Assembly (NCBI GenBank): GCA_030537895.1
Contig: JAUNVA010000011.1
Location: 9,876 to 67,877, forward strand
DNA length: 58,002 bases
Source of the DNA: Bowdeniella nasicola
GTDB lineage: Bacteria > Actinomycetota > Actinomycetes > Actinomycetales > Actinomycetaceae
Direction: 5' to 3'
In this document: in pieces, positions 20,501-26,814 of the stretch
How positions within the stretch are numbered: position 1 is the stretch's first letter
How the letters are laid out: each line of letters starts with the position of its first letter
Position numbers and translations under genes: made by a program
Notes under the pieces: model-generated
Databases searched by the model: none
Told to the model about the DNA's origin: nothing
What the model saw: the letters and a program-made list of their open reading frames with translations, nothing else

Positions 20501-20869
20501 GAGATCGGCTACGCGCCGACCCTCGATGAGGCACTCGACCAAGTGTTTGGCGGCGACTCCGGCGCGAAGGCCGGTGACGCCGGCGTGGACGCCGATCGTG
20601 AGGGGCTGCCCGAGGACCCGGATGCGGCCGAGGTCTCAGCGAACGCGCGGCTCAGCGCGGCCTTGAAGGACGCTCGCGACGCGATGCGACGCTCCGGCGA
20701 GGCCCTGCAGAATAGCGACTGGACGGCCTACGGCAACGCTCAGGCGGACCTGCAGAGCGCCCTCGAGAATGCCCTGGAAGCCGAGGAGGAACTCACCGGG
20801 GCCACGCCCACCCCGGAAGCGGACGAGGGCGGGGTTGAACCCGCGGAAGGCGCTACCGATGAGGGCTGA
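17594..20869 (+). CDS. UPF0182 family large membrane protein
   Basis: A 1091-residue protein of the UPF0182 (COG1615) family, typical of actinobacteria and of unknown function. Residues 1-120 are a Gly/Pro-rich, unstructured cytoplasmic tail. Seven membrane segments follow between about residues 122 and 410 (for example LTLIILGVIGFALWALAEF, AVMFLIGFVLTAVVLWASM, ILAAIALVVVVLFIIAAF), then a large extracytoplasmic region of about 550 residues with the family sequence SRFIQYNIDGTRAAYGLD, and a C-terminal acidic, repetitive-looking tail with coiled-coil character (LKDARDAMRRSGEALQNSDW). The GTG at 17594 is preferred over GTG 17561 because of the upstream GGAGATCTC ribosome site. Divergent from the PPA1309 gene. 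Confidence 0.9.
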   Translation: MTSDSNQRPGPGDDWDPDGESGGDEQSSNPQGADPFFGPGGLFSAMFEANSQRPGNAGEGPRRRNTPPMGGPFGMFVAGGPRPGQPRRPGGSGPQGPGGRPGSSAMFRDGKPSPLLLTLIILGVIGFALWALAEFYTEILWFTQVRYISVFWTTWIAKAVMFLIGFVLTAVVLWASMSWAYRSRPRELSVDPRSPMARYRELLDPMRRFLFIVIPAIMGLFSGTSLAGQWQTVLLWWNSTDFGEVDPIFGHDVSFFLFTLPFIRALVSLLLMLAIFATVAGLAVSYVYGGVRTSPKLSLDRPTRIHASLAGALVVAFMAVNYWLDRYSLLVGDNGKFSGAGYTDIHATLPAKAILAAIALVVVVLFIIAAFKGTWKLPAVGVALMVASALVLGFAYPALVQKFRVDPNAVETESRFIQYNIDGTRAAYGLDSVETQTYDAKTSAEAGQLREDSESAASIRLLDPNIVSPTFRQLQQNRQYYNFAPQLAVDRYEIDGAKQDTVIAVRELNQEGLDDSQRTWVNDHTVYTHGFGVVAAKGNMTASDGRPSFLQQGIPSTGVLGDYEPRVYFGEATPSYSIVGAPEGSEPWELDYPDDSAPNGQVNTTFAGDGGPSVGNLWNQLLYAIKFRSWDIMFSDRVTSESQILYDREPRERVAKVAPYLTLDGRTYPAIVDRDDDPDTPSELVWIVDGYTTSNNFPYSARAQLEQAVTDSLSQDQQLIAPNAQINYIRNSVKAVVNAYDGSVTLYQWDEDDPVLKAWMAVYPDTIKPKSEISGSLMSHLRYPEDLFKVQRELLTSYHVTDAASFYSGGDFWNNPNDPTTGGGKIAQPPYYLTLKMPGQDEATFSLTSSFIPGGRTDREVLTGFLAVDAEPGNKAGEVREDYGQLRILELPRDLTVPGPGQVQNMFNSTPRISNELNLLAQNASQVLRGNLLTLPVGDGLLYVQPVYVQSAQGTQFPLLHRVAVAFGDEIGYAPTLDEALDQVFGGDSGAKAGDAGVDADREGLPEDPDAAEVSANARLSAALKDARDAMRRSGEALQNSDWTAYGNAQADLQSALENALEAEEELTGATPTPEADEGGVEPAEGATDEG

Positions 20870-20897
20870 CCTGTGAGGGAGGACACCGGGGCTCGGT

Positions 20898-20926
20898 TTG
20901 AAAACTGATCCGTTCCCCCCTACAGT
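20898..20926 (+). promoter_or_regulatory. Promoter of the initiator tRNA gene
   Basis: TTGAAA at 20898-20903, spacer of 17 bases, TACAGT at 20921-20926. The tRNA begins 11 bases after the -10 box. A near-consensus sigma-70 class promoter, placed in the 68-base gap after the UPF0182 stop. Confidence 0.65.
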
Positions 20927-20937
20927 GGAAATCACGA

Positions 20938-21014
20938 CGCGGGGTGGAGCAGTTCGGTAGCTCGCCGGGCTCATAACCCGGAGGTCGCAGGTTCAAATCC
21001 TGCCCCCGCTACCA
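20938..21014 (+). tRNA. Initiator tRNA-Met (anticodon CAU)
   Basis: A full cloverleaf folds by eye: acceptor strand CGCGGGG pairs with CCCCGC, leaving the C1:U72 mismatch that marks initiator tRNAs. D arm GAGCAGTTCGGTAGCTC, anticodon stem CGGGC/GCCCG-like with three G:C pairs and CAT at 20972-20974, T arm GCAGG TTCAAAT CCTGC, discriminator A at 21011 and an encoded CCA at 21012-21014. A strong promoter precedes it and a perfect terminator follows, so it is a stand-alone unit. Confidence 0.95.
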
Positions 21015-21019
21015 CGGAG

Positions 21020-21053
21020 AAAGGCCCGCCGATCACTCGATCGGCGGGCCTTT
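21020..21053 (+). terminator. Rho-independent terminator after tRNA-Met
   Basis: Fifteen-base perfect stem AAAGGCCCGCCGATC / GATCGGCGGGCCTTT with a 4-base loop, only six bases after the tRNA CCA. The stem itself ends in TTT and can work on both strands, which suits the minus-strand doxX-like gene that ends at 21130. Confidence 0.9.
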
Positions 21054-21129
21054 CACTGTCCCGCTCCCTCCCCTCCCGCACGAGGCAGCCCGCTGCGATG
21101 CTCGCACCCTCTGGCGTGCCACGGTGGGG

Positions 21130-21489
21130 CTAGCCCACCGCCACCGCGACGAGGACCGCGACGGACAGCGCCAACATGCCGAGGCAATTCACCCAGAATG
21201 CCGGCCCGAGGGCGCGGGCGCGTACGTGGGCGTAGCTGGCGGCCACGAAGTAGGCGACGACTCCGGTGGCGGAGGCCAGCGCGATGCCGGGGACCCACAG
21301 CCCGACGATGAGCCCCGCGGTCGCGAGTAGCTTCGCCCAGATGAGGACCCACCACCACTCGCGGGGAAAGCCCACCGAGTGCAGGCACGAGGAGATGAAG
21401 GCGGGTGGGCGCTGCGAGAGAAGGGCGTCCGCGAGGAGGACGGCGGCCAGGAGGGCGGGCGGCCACCACAGGGATGGCGGGGTAGTCAT
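21130..21489 (-). CDS. DoxX-like small membrane protein
   Basis: A 119-residue protein with four predicted membrane segments (PPALLAAVLLADALL, WVLIWAKLLATAGLIVGLW, GIALASATGVVAYFVAASY, WVNCLGMLALSVAVLVAVAV), the fold and size of DoxX/DUF-type quinone-linked small membrane proteins. The K-L-x-A-T/G-x-L motif in helix two and the loop VPGIALASATG fit the DoxX-like family, but identity is not certain. It overlaps the tetR gene by four bases, so it is almost certainly the target of that regulator. No thiosulfate:quinone partner subunit is present. Confidence 0.72.
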   Translation of the reverse strand: MTTPPSLWWPPALLAAVLLADALLSQRPPAFISSCLHSVGFPREWWWVLIWAKLLATAGLIVGLWVPGIALASATGVVAYFVAASYAHVRARALGPAFWVNCLGMLALSVAVLVAVAVG

Positions 21490-22082
21490 GGGGACTCCTT
21501 CGGGAGGGGGCAGGCGAGGGCGCAGGAGTGCCGCAGGGCGGCGCGCAGTTCACTCTCGCGCGGTTCGGGCGCCGCGGCCCAGGCGAACAGGGTGCCGATG
21601 TAGGTCCGGTAGAGGCACTGGGCACGCTCGTGGGTGGGGACCGCCGCGTCATGCGCGCAGTCCTCGAAGACCTCCCGCAGTTCCCGCACGAGGTGGCCGG
21701 CGAGCTCGGTGAACACGCGCGAGGAATGCCGGCCCGTCACGAGGATCGCAGCGTAGCGCCGGCCAAGTTCCAGACGGTGTGCGAACATTGCGGCAAACGG
21801 CCAAATCAGCGCAAAGGCGCGTTCGGCGCAGCCGCCCTCGGCCCGGTGGGGCGGGGGAGCGGAGCGTCGGGCGCGGTGCTCGGCTTCAATCATGGCGTCC
21901 ACGACGCGCACGATGAGGGCGTCCTTGTCACCGACCGACATCACGGTCCCGACGCTCACCTGCGCCGCGTTTGCGATGTCTCGCACGGTGGTGGCCTCAA
22001 CCCCGCGCTCCTCGATGAGGTCGCTGGTCGCTCCGAGGACCGCGTGGATTGTGGCGGCCCGGGCCGCCCGTCGTCGAGTCAT
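21486..22082 (-). CDS. TetR/AcrR-family transcriptional regulator
   Basis: A 198-residue one-component repressor. The N-terminal helix-turn-helix is clear: ATIHAVLGATSDLIEERGVEATTVRDIANAAQVSVGTVM is the region at about residues 8-46, of which TTVRDIANAAQVSVGTVM is the HTH proper; the C-terminal ligand domain is divergent, so the inducer is unknown. The frame is open to a GTG at 22109, but a tandem operator overlaps that codon; I take ATG 22082, which has GAGG twelve bases upstream. It is followed by the doxX-like gene with a 4-base overlap. Autoregulation through the operator at 22097-22124 is expected. Confidence 0.9.
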   Translation of the reverse strand: MTRRRAARAATIHAVLGATSDLIEERGVEATTVRDIANAAQVSVGTVMSVGDKDALIVRVVDAMIEAEHRARRSAPPPHRAEGGCAERAFALIWPFAAMFAHRLELGRRYAAILVTGRHSSRVFTELAGHLVRELREVFEDCAHDAAVPTHERAQCLYRTYIGTLFAWAAAPEPRESELRAALRHSCALACPLPKESP

Positions 22083-22096
22083 CTCCCGCCTCACAC

Positions 22097-22124
22097 TGAA
22101 CACGTTCACTGAACATGTTCAGTG
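22097..22124. promoter_or_regulatory. Tandem palindromic operator of the tetR-doxX unit
   Basis: Contains an 18-base perfect palindrome CACTGAACATGTTCAGTG (22107-22124) preceded by a second TGAAC-N2-GTTCA copy (22097-22108) that shares two bases with it. A CATACT -10-like box lies just beyond it on the minus strand. Two GAAC-NN-GTTC sites on the same helix face fit cooperative binding of two TetR dimers over the tetR promoter. Confidence 0.8.
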
Positions 22125-22170
22125 GAGTATGCCGGCCCGGGCTCCGGAAGGGCGACGCCGCACCGAACGA

Positions 22171-23244
22171 TCAGAACGCCGAGGCGAGCACCCCCCAGAT
22201 GAGCGCCGGGAGCTCGACTCCGAGCGTGGGCATGATCGTGAAGATCGCGATCCCCGCAGTGCAGATACCGATCGCCGTCCGGCGGGCCTTGCGACGCCCC
22301 TCAAGCTGGAGGTCGTTGAACCGCAGGGCATCGGCGTCGCTCAGGGTGAGGACCGCGAACTGGGCGGGAGTGATCCCAAGGGGTTCCAGGAGCGAGGGGT
22401 CTTCCTCGTAGGCGCTGACGTCGTCCGGAAGCTGGTCGTAGGCCGAACGGGCGCTCGCTTCGAGGTTCGCGTAGACCTCCGCCCGCGGATCGACGAGCTC
22501 GTGGGCCTTGGGTAGGGTCCGAAGATCGTTGGCATAGAACAGGGCGAACCCCACCGAGACGACGCCGATCGCGACGAGGGGCGCGAGCTCCGCGGGCGTG
22601 GGTGAGGCGCCGATGACGACCAGGTCGGAGGGCGATCGTCCCCGAGTGCCGAGGTAGACGCGCAGCAGGTAGAGCGCGACGACGATCGGAAACCAAGCGT
22701 AGGCGACCGAACCCGCGTACGGGATCGAGCTTAGATGCTGGCGTCGCCCACCCACGATCGACGGCGACGGCTTCGCGAAGACGACCGGCTCAGCGGGTGG
22801 CTTCGGCTCGGGTGCGGACACCAGCTCGCCACGCTCCTCCGCCGCCCGGCGCGCGGCGATGCTCGCTTCGGCACGGCGTTCAGAGCGGGTTTCGGGGTCC
22901 AAAAACGGCGGCAGCCGCCACGGCCAAAGCCACCCGATGAAGCCGAAGAGGAGACCTACGATGGGCGGGAGCCCCAGCAACGGGTGCGTGGCGTGGAGCA
23001 GCTCCGTCATGGACTGGCCGGTGGCGTACGAGGCCAGGCCGAACAACCCGAATCCGCCGAAAGCCAGGAGTCCCCCGAGCGTGGAGAGCCCCAAAAAGGT
23101 GGCGTTGCGCATCGGGTGGACGTGCCAGTTCAGGATCCAGTATTCGGAGCGGAAGTCGTCCGTGTAGAGCGCCTTCCACCACTGATAGCCGGAGTAGGCC
23201 GCCAATCCGAGGCAGGCTAGGGGGATCCAGAAGTCCGCTCCCAT
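22171..23244 (-). CDS. Multi-pass membrane protein of unknown function
   Basis: A 357-residue protein with about seven hydrophobic segments: an N-terminal one (WIPLACLGLAAYSGYQWW), a central pair (LGLSTLGGLLAFGGFGLFGLA and LLGLPPIVGLLFGFIGWLW), then a basic-acidic cytoplasmic loop of about 55 residues, a segment at YAWFPIVVALYLLRVYLG, one at ELAPLVAIGVVSVGFALFYA, and a C-terminal one. I do not recognise the family. ATG 23244 is preceded by GGGAG. It starts 17 bases after the heme oxygenase gene on the same strand, so the two are probably co-transcribed; a link to heme or membrane biology is only inferred from that. Confidence 0.7.
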   Translation of the reverse strand: MGADFWIPLACLGLAAYSGYQWWKALYTDDFRSEYWILNWHVHPMRNATFLGLSTLGGLLAFGGFGLFGLASYATGQSMTELLHATHPLLGLPPIVGLLFGFIGWLWPWRLPPFLDPETRSERRAEASIAARRAAEERGELVSAPEPKPPAEPVVFAKPSPSIVGGRRQHLSSIPYAGSVAYAWFPIVVALYLLRVYLGTRGRSPSDLVVIGASPTPAELAPLVAIGVVSVGFALFYANDLRTLPKAHELVDPRAEVYANLEASARSAYDQLPDDVSAYEEDPSLLEPLGITPAQFAVLTLSDADALRFNDLQLEGRRKARRTAIGICTAGIAIFTIMPTLGVELPALIWGVLASAF

Positions 23245-23261
23245 GGGAACTCCCAGGCACC

Positions 23262-23588
23262 CTAGTGTTCCGTGGAGAACGCCACGTCGTAGTGACGCAC
23301 CACCGAGTGCGCGCCACCCGCTCGCGGCGAGGGGCGTTCCTTTGCGCCGTCCTCGTTGTGGGAGCGGGCGAAGCCCTTCGATTCTCGCCAGTTGGCATAG
23401 GCCTGTTCATCGCGCCACCGGGTGACGACCAGCCAGCGGTCGTCGGCCGGATCGGTCGGGCGGCACAGGTCGAAGCCGAGGAACCCGTCGCGCTCGCGAA
23501 GAGCGAGGGAATTGGCCTCGAACTTTGCGGCCACCTCCCCCGCACGGGCGGGATCAACGGTTATTTCGTTCGTCACGACGATACTCAT
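23262..23588 (-). CDS. IsdG-type heme-degrading monooxygenase (ABM fold)
   Basis: A 108-residue ferredoxin-like (antibiotic biosynthesis monooxygenase) protein. The three residues essential in IsdG-family heme oxygenases, Asn, Trp and His, are all present at Asn7, Trp67 and His77, exactly the spacing of S. aureus IsdG. Sequence context: VVTNEITVDP at the N-terminus and AYANWRESKGFARSHNEDG in the active-site region. Length is typical. It probably opens heme to release iron, giving a staphylobilin-like or mycobilin-like product; which product cannot be told. A TAGAGT box six bases before the ATG suggests a leaderless transcript. Divergent from a radical SAM gene, with a 109-base gap. Confidence 0.88.
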   Translation of the reverse strand: MSIVVTNEITVDPARAGEVAAKFEANSLALRERDGFLGFDLCRPTDPADDRWLVVTRWRDEQAYANWRESKGFARSHNEDGAKERPSPRAGGAHSVVRHYDVAFSTEH

Positions 23589-23594
23589 GGAGTT

Positions 23595-23600
23595 ACTCTA
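23595..23600 (-). promoter_or_regulatory. -10 box for heme oxygenase gene, leaderless type
   Basis: TAGAGT on the minus strand, then AACTCC (6 bases) and the ATG at 23588. No ribosome site. Fits the window-wide leaderless pattern. Confidence 0.5.
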
Positions 23601-23658
23601 GCGTTTCCAGCCTGCCGCAGATAGACCCAAAACCGCGGGTGGAGAATCAAACGGCGTT

Positions 23659-23671
23659 ACCCTTAAAGGGT
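23659..23671. promoter_or_regulatory. Inverted repeat in heme oxygenase / radical SAM intergenic region
   Basis: ACCCTT-A-AAGGGT, a perfect 6-1-6 inverted repeat, 27 bases before the radical SAM start and 70 bases before the heme oxygenase start. Possible operator for a regulator serving one or both genes. It does not match the DtxR/IdeR 19-base consensus, so the regulator is unidentified. Confidence 0.4.
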
Positions 23672-23697
23672 CTTCGCTCCGCTGAAAGTCAGGTCCC

Positions 23698-24978
23698 ATG
23701 ACCAACATCGCCCACCGTCCCGCGAGTCCGGATCCCCACGGTGAAGGAGAGGGCGTTGCGGCTCGCCGACCGAGCGACCTTCCTCACGCAAGGAGCCAGG
23801 GTCACCATCCGGTCGTCCGTCAGGTGCGCCACGACCTCACGCAAAAGCCCTTCATCGTGATCTGGGAGGTGACCCGAGCCTGCCAGTTGGTCTGTCAGCA
23901 CTGCCGCGCCGAAGCCCACAAGACCGCGGCGCCCGGAGAGCTCACCACGGAGGAGGGCAAGGACCTCCTTCGCCAGCTGGCCGCCTACGACCGGCCGCGT
24001 CCGCTGGTCGTCTTTACGGGTGGGGATTGCTTCGAGCGCGAAGACCTCGTCGAACTGACCGAATACGGCTGCTCGCTCGGCCTCGCCATCTCGATTTCGC
24101 CGTCGGTGACGCCACTGTTTACCCGCGAGCGACTGCAGGCACTGCGGGACGCGGGGGCGCGGGCGATGAGTGTCTCCCTCGACGGCGCGAGCGCGGCCAC
24201 CCACGATGCCTTCCGCGGTTTTGCGGGCACGTTCGACAAGACCGTCGAGGCGACCCGCCTCATCAACGACGTCGGCTTCCGCCTCCAGATCAACACGACG
24301 CTCACGAAGTCGAATATCGCTGAGGCGCCGCAGATGTTGAAGAACGCCCTCGATATGGGTGCGTTCATGTGGTACGTCTTCATGCTGGTGCCGACGGGCC
24401 GTGGCGCGCAGCTCGATGCGCTCGGCCCGACGGAACGCGAGGATGTGCTCCAATGGCTGCACGACGTGTCGGACCGGATCGCCATCAAGACGACGGAAGC
24501 TCCACAGTACCGACGCATCGCCCTGCAGCGCGAGGAGGCATCCGCTGCCGGAGTTCCCGCCGATGAACTTGCGCGCCCGGCGGAACGGGGCGACCTCTAC
24601 CGCCAGCTGAGTACCGAGACCACGCGTCTGCTCGGCCCCCACGCCCCGAAGCCGCGTGTGCCGCGCCCGCCGCTCGCGATCAACTCGGGCTCCGGCTTCG
24701 CCTTCGTGAGTCACGTGGGTGATGTCTACCCCTCAGGATTTCTGCCCGTCGTCGTCGGGTCCCTGAAGGAGCGGCCATTCGCCGAGCTCTACCGCGACAC
24801 CACCCCGATGATCGAGCTGCGCACGCCCGAACTCTTCGGCGGCAAGTGTGGGGTGTGCGACTTCAACCACGTGTGTGGCGGGTCGCGCTCCACCGCGTAT
24901 GCGCTCACCGGTGACTACCTCGCAGACGATCCAACCTGCGCCTACGTTCCGCCTGCCGCGGCGGCCCCCACTGCGTAG
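23698..24978 (+). CDS. Radical SAM/SPASM protein (TIGR04053-like, AhbD/heme-modifying group)
   Basis: A 426-residue radical SAM enzyme. The CX3CX2C cluster is at Cys62, Cys66 and Cys69 (ACQLVCQHC); GGDCFEREDL follows the SAM-binding glycines. The SPASM domain at the C-terminus has Cys384, Cys387, Cys393 and Cys414 (CGVC, CGG, C), which would hold an auxiliary [4Fe-4S] cluster. The sequence resembles the TIGR04053 family and the decarboxylase AhbD of the alternative heme route; placement beside an IsdG oxygenase supports a role in heme or porphyrin metabolism, but a peptide or protein substrate cannot be excluded. The first 45 residues are variable. ATG 23698 follows AGGTCCC. Confidence 0.8.
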   Translation: MTNIAHRPASPDPHGEGEGVAARRPSDLPHARSQGHHPVVRQVRHDLTQKPFIVIWEVTRACQLVCQHCRAEAHKTAAPGELTTEEGKDLLRQLAAYDRPRPLVVFTGGDCFEREDLVELTEYGCSLGLAISISPSVTPLFTRERLQALRDAGARAMSVSLDGASAATHDAFRGFAGTFDKTVEATRLINDVGFRLQINTTLTKSNIAEAPQMLKNALDMGAFMWYVFMLVPTGRGAQLDALGPTEREDVLQWLHDVSDRIAIKTTEAPQYRRIALQREEASAAGVPADELARPAERGDLYRQLSTETTRLLGPHAPKPRVPRPPLAINSGSGFAFVSHVGDVYPSGFLPVVVGSLKERPFAELYRDTTPMIELRTPELFGGKCGVCDFNHVCGGSRSTAYALTGDYLADDPTCAYVPPAAAAPTA

Positions 24979-24982
24979 CCGC

Positions 24983-25732
24983 ATGCGCACTCGCCGGCTG
25001 GATGTTCTGGTTGGGGCCTTCATCCTCGCACTCGGTATGGTCCTCGCAGGCCTGGCCCTTGCGGACTACCGTCCGGTCTCGCGCGCGTATAGCGACGCCG
25101 ACTTCTCGATTACCCCCGAGGTGGCGAGTGTCGACGCCGACGGCGACGGCGTGCCCGACTATGAGGATCTCTGGCTCGGTGCGCTCGCGGAAGCGGAACG
25201 CCGCCCCACCTACGATTCGTCCTACGTCGCCTCGGGGCGCGGCCTGCCCGACCCGGAGACGGGAGCCTGCACGGACGTCGTCTGGCGGGCCTTTCGGGAC
25301 GCCGGCTACGATCTGCCCGCGATGGTGAACCGAGACATCGCCGCCCGCACGGATGCTTACCCCCGGGTCGATCAGGCTGATCCTCGGATCGACTACCGCC
25401 GTGTCGTGAACCTGCACGTGTTTTTCTCCACCTACGCCCGCTCCCTACCCACCGACACAGACTCCGCGGCCGGCTTCGACCCTTCCGTGTGGCAGGTTGG
25501 CGACATCGTGACCCTCGGGCCCGGATCGGGCCGCCTCACCCACATCGCGATCCTCGGCCCCGACCGAGATCGCACGGGCCTGTCGTGGATCTCGCATAAT
25601 GGTGGGCAGACTCGACGTTATGAACCGGCTTTACGCTCCTGGCAGGTCATGGGCCATTTCCGGTTCGACGCCGCCGCGGTCCCCTCCCAGGTTCTTGTGA
25701 GGTGGGGCGAGGATCCCGCTATCACGGGATAA
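24983..25732 (+). CDS. DUF1287 family membrane-anchored protein
   Basis: A 249-residue protein, start ATG 24983, only four bases after the radical SAM stop, so the two are coupled. Residues 8-29 (VLVGAFILALGMVLAGLALA) form a signal anchor, so the body lies outside the membrane. The DUF1287 (NlpC/P60-like fold) motifs are all present: PTYDSSYV, TGACTDVVWRAFRDAGYDLP (conserved Cys), DPRIDYRRVVNLHVFF, WQVGDIVTLGPGSGRLTHIAIL (conserved His) and ISHNGGQ near residue 220. The Cys-His pair implies a cysteine-hydrolase-like fold, substrate unknown. A DxDGDGVPDYED stretch (residues 50-61) looks like a calcium-binding motif. Confidence 0.85.
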   Translation: MRTRRLDVLVGAFILALGMVLAGLALADYRPVSRAYSDADFSITPEVASVDADGDGVPDYEDLWLGALAEAERRPTYDSSYVASGRGLPDPETGACTDVVWRAFRDAGYDLPAMVNRDIAARTDAYPRVDQADPRIDYRRVVNLHVFFSTYARSLPTDTDSAAGFDPSVWQVGDIVTLGPGSGRLTHIAILGPDRDRTGLSWISHNGGQTRRYEPALRSWQVMGHFRFDAAAVPSQVLVRWGEDPAITG

Positions 25733-25807
25733 AACACGTCTCCGATCGCGCGCGGGCACGGTAGTCTTCAAAGTTACGGCAGACCTACGCCGAGCCCGGG
25801 AGGGACG

Positions 25808-26275
25808 ATGAACGGCCACGAGATCGTCGTGACGCCGCACGAGGCCAGTGACCTGGTCGAAATCGCAGACACCTACGGTGCCGCCTGGCGAGCCTCCCAC
25901 CAGATGCTTGGCCCTGAGGCCGTGGAGCGTTTCGACTACGACCGCGCGCTCGTCGACATCATTGACTACCTCGAGCATGGAGGCCAGATCTTCGTCGCTC
26001 GCCGCGCGGGACGGATCGCAGGCCTGGTGGGGGTCAAGGACGACGTCATCTCACGCCTGTACATACACCCGGATCTGCAGGGCCGCGGGATTGGCACCGC
26101 GTTGCTGGACTACGCGAACGCCCAGTGCGAGCAGGCCCGCCTCACTGTGCTCAACACCAATGAGGGCGCCCAGCGTCTGTACCTGCGCAAGGGATTCCGG
26201 TTCACCGGCCATTCGATCCCGCGTACCGATCAGGTGAGCGAACTCGAGATGATTGCCGAGCCGCCCACCGACTAG
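25808..26275 (+). CDS. GNAT-family N-acetyltransferase
   Basis: A 155-residue acetyltransferase of the GNAT fold. The acetyl-CoA motif QGRGIGTALLDYA (about residues 92-104) is typical, with VKDDVISRLYIHPD as strand 4 and LTVLNTNEGAQRLYLRKGF as the region of motif B. Substrate cannot be predicted. GGGAGGG lies seven bases upstream of the ATG. The stop codon overlaps the convergent membrane-protein gene by four bases (CTAG). Confidence 0.9.
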   Translation: MNGHEIVVTPHEASDLVEIADTYGAAWRASHQMLGPEAVERFDYDRALVDIIDYLEHGGQIFVARRAGRIAGLVGVKDDVISRLYIHPDLQGRGIGTALLDYANAQCEQARLTVLNTNEGAQRLYLRKGFRFTGHSIPRTDQVSELEMIAEPPTD

Positions 26276-26814
26276 TGGGGCCGCCGCAGCGCCAGGACGA
26301 GCGCCGCCGCGAGCAGGAGGATCCCTAGCGCACCAATTGCCATGACGGCGAGTGGGGGCTGCAGGCCCAGCAGTGGCGTGGCCCACCCGATGGCCCACAG
26401 CGCCTGCGCGGTGAGTTGGGCGGGCACGCTCCGGTGGGCGAGCGAGGTGAGCGCCCGGACTTGCACGCGGGTGCGCAGCGCGGTGCGTTCGCTCACTCGG
26501 GCGGTAACGAACAGGACGTGGGTGAGCACGATGATGACGGCGACCGTCGCCCACCACGTGGGCGAGACTTCGCCTGCGCGCTCGGGAAGAAATCCGGCGA
26601 GCGCCCCGAAGCAGAGGGCGGCCAGTGGTGTCCACGCGGTGGTAGCGGCGAGCGCGGTGAGGGTGGTGACCACCACCAGCCATGTGGGGGCGGACCAGAG
26701 GAGGGCGATCGCGAAGGCAGCGAGGGCGCGCGTGAGAACGAGCCCCCACGCGGGCAGCGTGGGCCCGATCCGCAACACGACGTCGGGTGAGCGACGGACA
26801 TTCAGCTCGCTCAT
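26272..26814 (-). CDS. Membrane protein at the end of the MoxR-DUF58 operon
   Basis: A 180-residue hydrophobic protein with about four membrane segments (LTRALAAFAIALLW, TLTALAATTAWTPLAAL, TVAVIIVLTHVLFV, GALGILLLAAALVLAL), not recognised by family. It begins inside the last codons of the DUF58 gene. A role as a membrane partner of the MoxR/DUF58/DUF4129 set is inferred from position only. Confidence 0.7.
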   Translation of the reverse strand: MSELNVRRSPDVVLRIGPTLPAWGLVLTRALAAFAIALLWSAPTWLVVVTTLTALAATTAWTPLAALCFGALAGFLPERAGEVSPTWWATVAVIIVLTHVLFVTARVSERTALRTRVQVRALTSLAHRSVPAQLTAQALWAIGWATPLLGLQPPLAVMAIGALGILLLAAALVLALRRPH

